Part shown: in pieces, positions 27,317-35,554 of the stretch
How the letters are laid out: every line of letters begins with the position of its first letter
How positions within the stretch are numbered: the stretch's first letter is position 1
From: an uncultured Alphaproteobacteria bacterium
Lineage (GTDB): Bacteria > Pseudomonadota > Alphaproteobacteria > Caulobacterales > Hyphomonadaceae
Direction of reading: 5' to 3'
Length of the DNA stretch: 64,000 nucleotides
Assembly: GCA_903831255.1 (NCBI GenBank)
Contig: CAIKWZ010000047.1
Location: 62,001-126,000 of the forward strand
The notes under the pieces: generated by a model
Database searches by the model: none
What the model was told of the DNA's origin: nothing
The model's input: only the letters and a program-made list of their open reading frames with translations
Program-made: the position numbers and the translations under genes

Positions 27317-27655
27317 ATGGCCAGCCACGCGGAGGCCCCCAAAGGGCCGGTTGAAACGCCCCCTCCTCACACGGACGCCTACATGGACATGGAGGCCCGG
27401 CGCGCCATGTGGCAGGGCTTCGGCAAGAATATACAGTGGCAGTCGATGATCCTGATGATCGTGCTGGGATATGCGACCTTCACTCTGACCATGGGCGTGC
27501 CCTGGATCGGAGCGATGATCGGCTTCGCCGCCTTCGGCATCATCGGCGGCCTTCTGATGAATATGGGCGGCGCCTGGATCGCCACGGTCGTGGGCTTGTG
27601 CGTGTTAGGCCTGATCATCCAGGCCCTGATCTGGCTCGGCTCAGCATTTATGTAG
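27317..27655 (+). CDS. aa3-type cytochrome c oxidase subunit IV-like membrane protein
   Basis: A 112-residue membrane protein. After a 25-residue Pro-rich head it has the segment MDMEARRAMWQGFGKNIQW, which resembles the short alphaproteobacterial aa3 oxidase subunit IV motif (Met-Asp, Arg-x-x-Trp-x-Gly-Phe) immediately before a transmembrane helix. Two or three further hydrophobic segments make it longer than the classical single-helix subunit. ATG 27317 is preferred to TTG 27311 because GGGAG lies eight bases upstream. It ends seven bases before pntAA; a subunit IV gene at this position ahead of the transhydrogenase is a familiar arrangement in this bacterial group and supports the call. The exact role remains uncertain. 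Confidence 0.65.
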   Translation: MASHAEAPKGPVETPPPHTDAYMDMEARRAMWQGFGKNIQWQSMILMIVLGYATFTLTMGVPWIGAMIGFAAFGIIGGLLMNMGGAWIATVVGLCVLGLIIQALIWLGSAFM

Positions 27656-27662
27656 GTATCCG

Positions 27663-28793
27663 ATGCGAATCGCCATTCTCAAAGAACGCAAGGTCGGAGA
27701 TATGAGAGTGGCGGCTACGCCGGACACTGTCCGGCGAATGATCGCTCTCGGACATACGGTGACGGTCGAAACCGGGGCTGGCGTCGGAGCTGGCGTGAGG
27801 GATGCGGACTATGCGTCCGCCGGCGCGCTGGTGGCGGAGGATGTCGTCTCGACCCTCAGGCAAGCGGCGCTTATCCTGAAAGTCCGTGCTCCGGGAGAGG
27901 ATGAGCTCAGGGCTTGCCCGTCTGGGGCCGGTTTGGTCGGCCTGCTTGAACCCTATGCGGATCGCGCCTCAGCTTTGGCCTTCGCCGGGGCGGGTCTCAC
28001 GGCTTTCGCAATGGAGTTCATTCCGCGCATAACGCGGGCCCAGTCGATGGATGCACTCTCCTCCCAGGCCAATCTGGCGGGCTATCGGTCAGTGATCGAA
28101 GGCGCGGCCCTCTATGGCCGCGTCCTACCGATGATGATGACCGCAGCCGGTACGGTCGCTGCTGCGAAAGTGTTCGTGATGGGGGCCGGGGTCGCCGGCC
28201 TGCAGGCGATCGCCACAGCCCGCCGGCTGGGAGGAGTGGTCTCCGCCACCGATGTCCGACCGGCGTCAAAGGAACAGGTAGCGTCCCTGGGCGCAAAGTT
28301 CATCGCCGTAGAGGACGATGAATTCAAGGCGGCCGAGACGGCGGCGGGATACGCCAAACCGATGTCGGTCGAGTATCAGGCCAAGCAGGCTGAACTGATC
28401 GCATCACATATCGTCAAGCAGGACATCGTGATCACCACCGCTCTCATACCGGGTCGGCCCGCGCCGACCCTGGTGACAGAAGCGATGGTTCGATCCATGC
28501 GCCCCGGATCTGTTGTCGTCGATCTTGCCTCGGCTCAGGGGGGAAACTGTCCCCTTTCAAAGCCCGACGAAGTGGTCGAGATCGACGGGGTCAAGGTTGT
28601 AGGCTTCACCAACCTTCCAAGTCGCGTTGCAGCGGACGCATCCGCCCTTTACGCCAAGAACATTCTCGCTCTGCTGCCGCTGTTAACCGGCGACGGAGCG
28701 ACGTTTCAGCCCAAATGGGATGATGAAATCGTCAAGGCGGCTGCTTTGACGCATCAGGGAGCCGTCATTCATCCCTCCCTCAAGGACGCATGA
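27663..28793 (+). CDS. pntAA: NAD(P) transhydrogenase subunit alpha, part 1
   Basis: The soluble NAD(H)-binding component (domain I) of the proton-translocating transhydrogenase, which drives hydride transfer from NADH to NADP+ with the proton gradient. The 376-residue chain has the AlaDH/PNT N-terminal domain (MRIAILKERKVGDMRVAATP), the Rossmann motif GAGVAGLQAIATARRLG, the DVRPASKEQVASLGAKF segment and the mobile-loop region near YAKPMSVEYQAKQ. It ends after domain I, so the alpha chain is split as in Rhodospirillum and most alphaproteobacteria; the membrane part follows in pntAB. The ribosome site overlaps the end of the upstream gene, suggesting coupling. Confidence 0.95.
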   Translation: MRIAILKERKVGDMRVAATPDTVRRMIALGHTVTVETGAGVGAGVRDADYASAGALVAEDVVSTLRQAALILKVRAPGEDELRACPSGAGLVGLLEPYADRASALAFAGAGLTAFAMEFIPRITRAQSMDALSSQANLAGYRSVIEGAALYGRVLPMMMTAAGTVAAAKVFVMGAGVAGLQAIATARRLGGVVSATDVRPASKEQVASLGAKFIAVEDDEFKAAETAAGYAKPMSVEYQAKQAELIASHIVKQDIVITTALIPGRPAPTLVTEAMVRSMRPGSVVVDLASAQGGNCPLSKPDEVVEIDGVKVVGFTNLPSRVAADASALYAKNILALLPLLTGDGATFQPKWDDEIVKAAALTHQGAVIHPSLKDA

Positions 28794-28872
28794 GCGTCAG
28801 CGGTTCTGGGGCGATCGCCTGCCGGTCGCCGCGGGGTCGCGCCTGGGCGCTCTGGAAGTGAGGAGGAGCTGA

Positions 28873-29364
28873 ATGGTTGGAACGGTTGAAGGTCGAACGA
28901 CTGCGAGGTCTAAGCGGATCGTTCGCAACATGAGGGCGGGTACCATGCTGAAGCGCTCGGCACTGATGTTTGGAGCAGGTCTTTTGCTGGCCCCGTTGGC
29001 GCACGCCTCTGGCGCCGGCGAGGCGGCGGCTGATCCGCTGATCTTCAGGCTGGCAATCTTCGTTCTTGCCGTTTTTGTCGGCTATTACGTGGTCTGGAGC
29101 GTAACCCCGGCGCTGCATACGCCGCTCATGGCGGTCACCAACGCGATCTCGTCAGTCATTATCGTGGGAGCGCTGGTCGCAGCGGCGGCGGGAGCTGAAG
29201 CCGAGCTGACGCCGGAGCTCATCGCCTCGAAAAGCTTCGGAGGCGTCGCAGTGCTGTTAGCTGCAGTCAACATATTCGGCGGCTTCCTCGTCACCTCGCG
29301 AATGCTCGCCATGTACAAGAAGAAAGACCGCGCTCCTCCCAAGAGTGCGCCCACCAAGAGCTGA
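28873..29364 (+). CDS. pntAB: NAD(P) transhydrogenase subunit alpha, part 2
   Basis: The first membrane component of the split transhydrogenase (alpha-chain part of domain II). Three hydrophobic helices are visible in the family core [36 protein letters not shown] and [19 protein letters not shown], ending in a basic tail with KKKDRAPP. The protein is longer at the N-terminus than usual: 39 residues including a hydrophobic stretch [15 protein letters not shown] that looks like a cleavable signal. An AGGAGGAGCTGA site supports ATG 28873; an internal ATG at 28945 is an alternative. It is the middle gene of pntAA-pntAB-pntB. Confidence 0.93.
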   Translation: MVGTVEGRTTARSKRIVRNMRAGTMLKRSALMFGAGLLLAPLAHASGAGEAAADPLIFRLAIFVLAVFVGYYVVWSVTPALHTPLMAVTNAISSVIIVGALVAAAAGAEAELTPELIASKSFGGVAVLLAAVNIFGGFLVTSRMLAMYKKKDRAPPKSAPTKS

Positions 29365-29415
29365 CCGACGTTCGCCCAAGCCCTGAAACAAGATTCTGGC
29401 GCCGGAACCCTCGAC

Positions 29416-30822
29416 ATGAACTCCAACATCGCCGCCCTCCTCTATCTTGCCTCCGGCGTCCTGTTCATTCTGTCCCTCCGCGGCCTGTCCAGTCCGGAGA
29501 CTTCGAGGGCCGGTGCTCGCAATGGCATGATCGGAATGACGATCGCGATCCTGACCACCCTCTGGTTGTTGTGGCCGCTCGATGGTCTGACGCTGGCAAT
29601 CATAGGGGGCGGCTTGGGGGCCGGCGCTGCGATTGGAGCGGTGATCGCGAAGCGCATTCCGATGACTGCCATGCCGCAGCTCGTGGCGTTCTTCCATTCT
29701 CTGGTCGGCCTAGCGGCGGTTCTCGTGGCGGCGGCGGCGCTTTATGCGCCCGAGAGTTACAATATCGGCGCTCCGGGGGACATTCATACCGCATCCCTGA
29801 TTGAACTCTCGCTGGGCTCTGCCATCGGGGCAATCACCTTCACAGGGTCTCTCATCGCGTTTGCAAAGCTGAACGGAAACATGTCCGGAGCGCCGATCCT
29901 GCTCCCCGGCAGACATCTACTGAACATCGCCTTGGGGCTGGGCATCCTGGTCCTTATCATCCTGATGATCCAGACGCGCGGAGCGGAACCCTGGATGTTC
30001 CTGCTCCTGACCGGACTGGCCCTGATCCTCGGCATCACCCTGATCATCCCGATCGGAGGCGCCGACATGCCCGTCGTCGTCTCGATGCTCAACTCCTATT
30101 CGGGGTGGGCGGCGGCCGCTCTCGGTTTCACGCTCGAGAACAACGCCCTGATCATCACAGGCTCGCTTGTCGGATCCTCAGGTGCGATTCTTTCCTACAT
30201 CATGTGCAAAGCCATGAACCGCAGCTTCATCTCGGTGATCCTTGGCGGATTTGGGGGCGACACGGCAGCAGCTGCAGCCGGCGCCTCGGGCGGCGCCCGG
30301 CCGGTCAAGATCGGATCGGCAGATGATGCGGCCTTCATCATGAAGAACGCCTCGAAGGTCATCATTGTTCCAGGATATGGAATGGCGGTAGCCCAGGCTC
30401 AGCATGCCCTTAAGGAAATGGGAGAGAAGCTCAAGGCCGAAGGCGTTGAGGTCAGTTACGCCATCCATCCGGTCGCGGGACGCATGCCGGGTCATATGAA
30501 CGTTCTGCTGGCGGAAGCCCAGGTTCCGTATGATGAGGTTCATGAGCTGGAGGACATCAATTCATCCTTCGCCCAGGCCGACGTCGCGTTCGTCATCGGG
30601 GCTAACGACGTCACCAATCCTGACGCCGAGACGAATCCCGCCTCTCCTATTTACGGTATGCCGGTTCTGAAGGTCTGGAACGCCAAGACGGTTTTCTTTA
30701 TCAAACGATCTCTGGCGTCGGGGTATGCAGGTGTGGAAAATCCGCTCTTCTATCGCGACAACACCATGATGCTTCTCGCGGATGCGAAGAAAATGGTCGA
30801 GGACATCGTCAAGTCTCTCTGA
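29416..30822 (+). CDS. pntB: NAD(P) transhydrogenase subunit beta
   Basis: The 468-residue beta chain carries the rest of the membrane domain II (about eight helices over residues 1-270) and the NADP(H)-binding domain III. The domain III Rossmann motif is IIVPGYGMAVAQAQHA, followed by AIHPVAGRMPGHMNVLLAEA and VIGANDVTNPDA, the loop that contacts NADP. PMPVVVSMLNSYSGWAAAALG-type residues in the membrane domain match the proton channel region. The gene closes the pnt operon; nothing resembling a terminator follows before the convergent C13 peptidase gene 45 bases away. Confidence 0.95.
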   Translation: MNSNIAALLYLASGVLFILSLRGLSSPETSRAGARNGMIGMTIAILTTLWLLWPLDGLTLAIIGGGLGAGAAIGAVIAKRIPMTAMPQLVAFFHSLVGLAAVLVAAAALYAPESYNIGAPGDIHTASLIELSLGSAIGAITFTGSLIAFAKLNGNMSGAPILLPGRHLLNIALGLGILVLIILMIQTRGAEPWMFLLLTGLALILGITLIIPIGGADMPVVVSMLNSYSGWAAAALGFTLENNALIITGSLVGSSGAILSYIMCKAMNRSFISVILGGFGGDTAAAAAGASGGARPVKIGSADDAAFIMKNASKVIIVPGYGMAVAQAQHALKEMGEKLKAEGVEVSYAIHPVAGRMPGHMNVLLAEAQVPYDEVHELEDINSSFAQADVAFVIGANDVTNPDAETNPASPIYGMPVLKVWNAKTVFFIKRSLASGYAGVENPLFYRDNTMMLLADAKKMVEDIVKSL

Positions 30823-30867
30823 GCCGGCGCTCGTCTCAAACGGATAGCCCTGATGCCGCCATCAGGA

Positions 30868-32058
30868 TCATCCCGTGGTCGGATTAAAGCTCATGCATTT
30901 ATCGGCATGGACGGCGAGCTGTTCCGACTGCTTGCCAGCAACAGCCAGCAGGGCGGCGCTGGACGCCGAAATCGCGCGAGCCACATCCTGAGGCGTCTTG
31001 TTGACAGCAGAGGCCAGCTGGACGGCGCGCGCTTCCAGATCAGAGCGCGCCGTCTGGATGCGTTGAGCGTCGGCAAGCCCTTTGAGCGGCCTTCCTGCAC
31101 GGGCCCGGTCAAACGCGACTGATAGATTTCCAGCACAGCTTACCGCGCGTCCAAACGGCTCGATCTTCGCGAGGAGCTCAGCGACCGCCTCTCCCACATG
31201 CTTTTGAGGATTGGACGGCTCAGGCCGACGTTCAGCATCCTTACGCGACGCAGGAAGCGCATCGTACTGAGCACGCAGATCGGCCTCCCATTTGGAGATA
31301 AGGCCAAGGGATTCATCGTAGGCGCTCACAAGCCCTGAACCGCCTCGCAGGGCGTTATTGAACAAGGCGTCCCCGAAATAAGTCCAGTCCCTTGAGGGCT
31401 CGCAGCCGAAGGACGTCTTGTCAGCGGCCGCAGCGGTCAGAACGACCGTGTTGGGATCCGAGAATGGCAGGATGAAATGTCCGGAGAAGCAGGCCGAAAT
31501 AATCACCACCTTAGTCCGGATACCGGCCGCGGCGAGCGAGGCGCGCAAATGCTCGGGTCGAAGGCGACCGCCCATGCGACCCGTCTCCTGAATAGCCATC
31601 GCACCGTCCGGTGCGCCATGTGACGTCATGAAGACAACAACAAGATCCTCCAGCGGATTGATGGTCCGCCCGATCTTTCCGAGGGCAGCCTGTATGTTGT
31701 TGGGGGTCGCTGAGGGAAATGACCGCGACCCGCCGCCTTTCCCCGCAGACAAAACCAGCGTTCGGTCGGCGGCGTCAAAATGGCGGGCCAGGATCACGCT
31801 CGCCTCGCGCGCCTCGCTTTCAAATACAGGGTCGTTCCACAGCGACACTGACAACACATAGGTATCCACGACGCCGGGGCGCTGCGCCGCCAGTGCATTC
31901 AGGTTGGAGGAAAGCATCTCGGCCTGCTGCAGGGCTTCAACCGGAGACATGGCCGCTTCAATCGCACCGAAAGCCCCGCCGAGGGGATCCGCACCCTGAG
32001 CAAACGCGTCAGCAGACGCCGTCAAAGCGCTCAACGCAAGAAAGAGCCCCTTCCACAT
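30868..32058 (-). CDS. C13-family (legumain/caspase-like) cysteine peptidase, secreted
   Basis: Exported cysteine peptidase of clan CD. A signal peptide (MWKGLFLALSALTASADAFA) is followed by the C13 core. It has the catalytic His in FMTSHGAPDG and the catalytic Cys in VIISACFSG, with the strand and spacing expected for legumain/GPI8-type enzymes. The following FGCEPSRDWTYFGDAL segment is usual for bacterial C13 proteins. The C-terminal 100 residues are helical. ATG 32058 is chosen for the GGAGG site and the signal; a longer frame to 32181 has neither. Bacterial C13 peptidases are mostly uncharacterised, and cleavage after Asn or Asp is known only for eukaryotic relatives. It is downstream of a small conserved hypothetical gene on the same strand. 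Confidence 0.82.
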   Translation of the reverse strand: MWKGLFLALSALTASADAFAQGADPLGGAFGAIEAAMSPVEALQQAEMLSSNLNALAAQRPGVVDTYVLSVSLWNDPVFESEAREASVILARHFDAADRTLVLSAGKGGGSRSFPSATPNNIQAALGKIGRTINPLEDLVVVFMTSHGAPDGAMAIQETGRMGGRLRPEHLRASLAAAGIRTKVVIISACFSGHFILPFSDPNTVVLTAAAADKTSFGCEPSRDWTYFGDALFNNALRGGSGLVSAYDESLGLISKWEADLRAQYDALPASRKDAERRPEPSNPQKHVGEAVAELLAKIEPFGRAVSCAGNLSVAFDRARAGRPLKGLADAQRIQTARSDLEARAVQLASAVNKTPQDVARAISASSAALLAVAGKQSEQLAVHADKCMSFNPTTG

Positions 32059-32177
32059 GGCCGCCTGCCTCCCGATCGCGTCTCCAGCAGCTAGCTTCCT
32101 GCGGCGCGGGATCCATGGCAAGACGGCGGAAGCGGGAAAAGAGCGCCCCTCAAGCCCCCCGGAAGTCCCAAGGGCGA

Positions 32178-32696
32178 TCACTTTTCCTGAGCAGCGCCGC
32201 CGACAATCAGACGAAGACCAGCGCGTCTCTGGTCCGGCGTGGCAGGAGCAGCGGGGGACGCCGGCGTCTCGGCCTCCGCCTCAGACTCGCGGGGATCAGC
32301 CAAGGAACGCCTGACTGGCCGCTTAGAGCGCATTCTGCCTTTCAATTTAGCCTGTCGCGAACCGTGGTCGATCGTCTCGGCAGTCTCAGCACCTGAAACC
32401 TCGCCCACCTCGCCTTCCGCAGCCACTGGCCCAATGCGCTCCTTCTTCTTTCGCGCCTTGCGATCAATGGCTCGAACGATTTCAATTTGACGCAACGACA
32501 ATGCATCATCGAGCCGCCCCTTCCCTGGATCTCGGAATGCCGATCCATAGGTCTCAAGGCGCTGGCTGACGCCTTCGACAAAGTCTTTTTCCCAATCACT
32601 GAGACCGGGGCCGTCAGGCCCAGCAGCCAGATCGGCCGCACGCTTCAGCTTCCGCAGCGCCTTTCGGGTCTTTTTCTTGTCAATCTGACGGGGCAT
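32178..32696 (-). CDS. Conserved hypothetical basic protein
   Basis: A 172-residue cytoplasmic protein without recognised domain. The N-terminal 90 residues are highly charged and helical, with the segment LSDWEKDFVEGVSQRLETYG and GRLDDALSLRQIEIVRAID. I associate this pattern with hypothetical proteins of Caulobacterales-type bacteria, but I cannot name a family. The C-terminal 80 residues are low-complexity, rich in Glu, Ala, Pro and Lys, and probably disordered. The run of Lys/Arg at the start (DKKKTRKALRKLKR) could bind nucleic acid. It lies between gapR and the C13 peptidase gene on the same strand. Confidence 0.6.
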   Translation of the reverse strand: MPRQIDKKKTRKALRKLKRAADLAAGPDGPGLSDWEKDFVEGVSQRLETYGSAFRDPGKGRLDDALSLRQIEIVRAIDRKARKKKERIGPVAAEGEVGEVSGAETAETIDHGSRQAKLKGRMRSKRPVRRSLADPRESEAEAETPASPAAPATPDQRRAGLRLIVGGAAQEK

Positions 32697-32770
32697 GACC
32701 TGATCATCCGGGAATCGGTTAACGATACCGATAACTGATCCTGGTCGCCATGCGCGAGATTTAGATGAGA

Positions 32771-33034
32771 TCAGATCTCGCCGAGGGCCAGCAGATAAAC
32801 GTCCAGAATGGACTGCTGTTCTTCGCGTTCCTGACGATCCTGTCGTCTCAGCCGAACGACCGCCCTGAGGGCCTTGGTATCATAGCCCATCGACTTGGCC
32901 TCGCCGTAGGCATCCTTGATCTGTGCAGCGATCTCTCGCTTTTCCTCTTCAAGGCGTTCGATCTTCGCGACGACCTGCTTGAGTTTGTCTTTAGCTGCTT
33001 CCGTCAGAGCAATCGCAGCGGCGCCGTCGTCCAT
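32771..33034 (-). CDS. gapR: GapR nucleoid-associated protein (DUF2312/UPF0335)
   Basis: An 87-residue DNA-binding protein of the GapR family, which in Caulobacter binds overtwisted, AT-rich DNA ahead of the replication fork and stimulates topoisomerases. The family core is plain: [20 protein letters not shown], a continuous coiled coil through [19 protein letters not shown], then [19 protein letters not shown]. It ends in the acidic [18 protein letters not shown]. Length and sequence are full. GGAGATTG precedes ATG 33034. Its presence supports an alphaproteobacterial host. Confidence 0.95.
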   Translation of the reverse strand: MDDGAAAIALTEAAKDKLKQVVAKIERLEEEKREIAAQIKDAYGEAKSMGYDTKALRAVVRLRRQDRQEREEQQSILDVYLLALGEI

Positions 33035-33194
33035 CGCTCAATCTCCGCACTGGTGCATCGCAGGCCCCCTTGTACGACCTCCCTCGCGCGTCTCCAACGC
33101 ACGCAGCCCCAAGGATCGATAATCTCTGTGCATACCTGAATGAAATACAGAGAGCGAACGCCCCTCTCCCCGTAACCCAGGAGAGCGACATCAA

Positions 33195-33731
33195 TTAAAA
33201 GGATCGTCCTTCCGTGCGAGGGATCAGACGCTTGACCGCTTCCTTCGCAGCAGAGGCGAAAGGATGGATCTCGACCGCCTTGCGGTACGCATGCAAAGCC
33301 GCGTCCGGCTGATCCAACGACTCAAATATCATCGCCAGACTGATCCACGCCCCGAAGTGCCGCGGTTCATGACGCAGGACGGCCTCGAGGTCGGCTATCG
33401 CCTCATCGTACTTACCATCCTTGAAGAACAGCAGCGCCCGACGGTTCCAAGCCTCGGCATACTGCGGCCTGATCAGTATCGCCCGATCATACATATCACG
33501 CGCGAGGTCCAGATCCTCGCCAGCCTCAGCGATCTCCGCGCGCTGCATGAGAAGATCGACCGTTGGACTGCCGGAGAACATCCAGGCGTCCCAGACATCC
33601 TCTTCCAAAGCGGCCGCCTCGGCCTCTCCGGTAGCTTTTCCAAGCTTGTCGAGCGCTTCCTGAGCCGCGCCGGGCGTAGCGACGCCGGCGACAAACAGAC
33701 TCAACACCCCTATCAGGACATGACTGATCAT
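33195..33731 (-). CDS. Secreted TPR-repeat protein
   Basis: A 178-residue exported protein with a signal peptide (cleavage near GAA-QE) and three to four tetratricopeptide repeats spanning about residues 55-165. The clearest are DLDLARDMYDRAILIRPQYA, KYDEAIADLEAVLRHEPRHF and QPDAALHAYRKAVEIHPFAS. Such small periplasmic TPR proteins act as protein-binding scaffolds. No catalytic domain. The gene lies between rpmJ and gapR on the same strand with gaps above 100 bases on each side, so it is probably transcribed alone. Confidence 0.82.
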   Translation of the reverse strand: MISHVLIGVLSLFVAGVATPGAAQEALDKLGKATGEAEAAALEEDVWDAWMFSGSPTVDLLMQRAEIAEAGEDLDLARDMYDRAILIRPQYAEAWNRRALLFFKDGKYDEAIADLEAVLRHEPRHFGAWISLAMIFESLDQPDAALHAYRKAVEIHPFASAAKEAVKRLIPRTEGRSF

Positions 33732-33842
33732 TCGCCGACTATCATCTGACGCCTTAGAATCGGCAAGACGCCTGTTCAGGTCGTTGAAGCGGAAGGTGCG
33801 GGACCGGAGCGCAGGACGGACCTGACGCTCAGGATAAAAGAC

Positions 33843-33968
33843 CTAACCCTGTTTCGCCTTGAAGCGAGGGTCGGTCTTATTGATCACATAGGTACGTCCC
33901 TTCCGACGGACGACCTTGCAGTCGCGGTGGCGACCCTTGAGTGATTTCAGAGAGCTTCTGACTTTCAT
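33843..33968 (-). CDS. rpmJ: 50S ribosomal protein L36
   Basis: A 41-residue ribosomal protein L36 of the type found across alphaproteobacteria ([41 protein letters not shown]). It keeps only one Cys (RDCKVV), so it is the form without the zinc knuckle. ATG 33968 gives exactly the family length; the longer frame to 34037 is an artefact. It is isolated from other ribosomal genes, which is normal for this gene in the group. Confidence 0.95.
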   Translation of the reverse strand: MKVRSSLKSLKGRHRDCKVVRRKGRTYVINKTDPRFKAKQG

Positions 33969-34179
33969 GACGTTTAGGCCGCATCTGGTCGGAAAATTGG
34001 GAGCGCAGGCTCTACCGGCGCAGCTCCTGTATGTCAATCACAGGAAAGCCTCAGAAGAGACTTGACGACCGGATCACTTGAGCCGGCCGTCCTCCTCGCA
34101 TGTTCTGAAGTGCCTGACGGCGCAAGGATATCCATGGTAAACAGCATCGTTAATGGAGATCCTCTCAGGAACGCTCGCT

Positions 34180-35544
34180 ATGCCCGCCGACCCTCATCGA
34201 CAGACGCGCCCCAGCCCGCACCCTCCGAAGAGGCACATTTTCATTAATACTTACAGACACTTGATTATGCTTCTGTGCCTGGGGCCACTGACCCTTGCCG
34301 CCTGCGAGAGCCTCCCCGAACCCAGTTCCTCTCCCTCGGGCGTCGTGATTCACCCGCCGCCGGCTTCGCCATCCCAACCGTCCCTGACCTTTGACTCATC
34401 CGGCAATCTCGAATTCGACGCATGGCGAATGGACTTCGCACGGCGGGCCGAGGCGGAGGGTCGAAAGAGAGAAACCATCCTCTCGGTTCTGGGCGGGCTC
34501 ACGCCCATGGAGCAGATGGTGCAAACGGCGGCCTTTGAACAGGCTGAGTTCGTCAAGCCGGTCTGGGATTATGCAAAATCGGCGGCGTCACCGACGCGGA
34601 TCACCAACGGCCGGAAGAAGCTTGATGAGAATCTCACGCTGTTTGAACGCATTGAGCAAACCTACGCAGCGCCCCGGGAAATCGTCACGGCGATCTGGGG
34701 AATGGAAACGAGCTATGGGGGCTACATAGGAGATTTCGACGCGCCGCGCGCACTGGCGACCCAGGCTGCGATTGGTCGACGTAAAGCGTTCAATGAAGGC
34801 GAACTTATTGCAATCATGAAGCTGATCGAAGGAGGCGCCGCGACACGCGATCAGTTCAGGAAAAGCTCATGGGCAGGCGCCGTCGGGCAAACGCAATTCA
34901 TGCCATCGACGTTCCTGGCCCACGGACAGGATTTCGATCGCGACGGTCGCAAGGACCTTTGGTCAAATCCCGGTGACGCGCTCGCCTCCGCGGCCTATTA
35001 CCTGGGCGTTTCAGGATGGAAGCGAGGCGAACCCTGGGCGGTCGAAACAGTCCTTCCGGAGAACTTCGACTACTCCCTCGGCGATGGCGTCAAGCGACCT
35101 GTTTCGACGTGGATCGACATGGGTCTCGCCCCCGCTGCAGCGACCGAGTTTGCGCCGTCCGCTGATCTCAAGGCCGAGCTTTTCCTTCCGGCCGGTTCCT
35201 ATGGACCGGCATTTCTCCTTTTCGACAATTTCTCGGTGATCAAACGTTACAACAATGCAGACAGCTACGCCCTCGCTGTCGGGCTGCTCGCCGACCGGCT
35301 CGCCGGCCGAGCGGATCTTGTGCGCCCATGGCCCACCGACATCCGCCTTCTGACATCGGCGCAGGCAAAGGAACTGCAATCCGCTCTCACCCGTCTCGGA
35401 TACAGTCCCGGACCTGTGGACGGCGTCATCGGACGCAACACACGCAAGGCGCTTCAGGCGTTTCAGAAAGATCGGCAGCTGATAGCTGACGGCTTCCCGA
35501 CCGCAGAGATGCTGGAAACGGTTCTCATCGCCGCCAACGGCTAA
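34180..35544 (+). CDS. MltB-type lytic murein transglycosylase with peptidoglycan-binding domain
   Basis: Cell-wall enzyme that cleaves the MurNAc-GlcNAc bond with formation of 1,6-anhydro-MurNAc. The SLT_2 domain spans about residues 65-360, with catalytic Glu in IWGMETSYGGYIGDFD and the characteristic GAVGQTQFMPSTFL and NPGDALASAAYYLGVSGW blocks. A PG_binding_1 domain closes the protein (AKELQSALTRLGYSPGPVDG, GRNTRKALQAFQ). The lipobox LAAC follows a hydrophobic stretch near residues 30-42. The start is uncertain: ATG 34180 has an AGGAA site but gives a long N-region; ATG 34267 would give a compact lipoprotein signal without a visible ribosome site; ATG 34153 has none. Confidence 0.9.
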   Translation: MPADPHRQTRPSPHPPKRHIFINTYRHLIMLLCLGPLTLAACESLPEPSSSPSGVVIHPPPASPSQPSLTFDSSGNLEFDAWRMDFARRAEAEGRKRETILSVLGGLTPMEQMVQTAAFEQAEFVKPVWDYAKSAASPTRITNGRKKLDENLTLFERIEQTYAAPREIVTAIWGMETSYGGYIGDFDAPRALATQAAIGRRKAFNEGELIAIMKLIEGGAATRDQFRKSSWAGAVGQTQFMPSTFLAHGQDFDRDGRKDLWSNPGDALASAAYYLGVSGWKRGEPWAVETVLPENFDYSLGDGVKRPVSTWIDMGLAPAAATEFAPSADLKAELFLPAGSYGPAFLLFDNFSVIKRYNNADSYALAVGLLADRLAGRADLVRPWPTDIRLLTSAQAKELQSALTRLGYSPGPVDGVIGRNTRKALQAFQKDRQLIADGFPTAEMLETVLIAANG

Positions 35545-35554
35545 GATCAGCCGG

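Noticed and set aside
32719-32735. CtrA-like box (TTAAC ... ATAAC) upstream of the basic hypothetical gene
   Set aside because: The half-sites are one base too far apart and the second has a mismatch; it does not fit TTAA-N7-TTAA.
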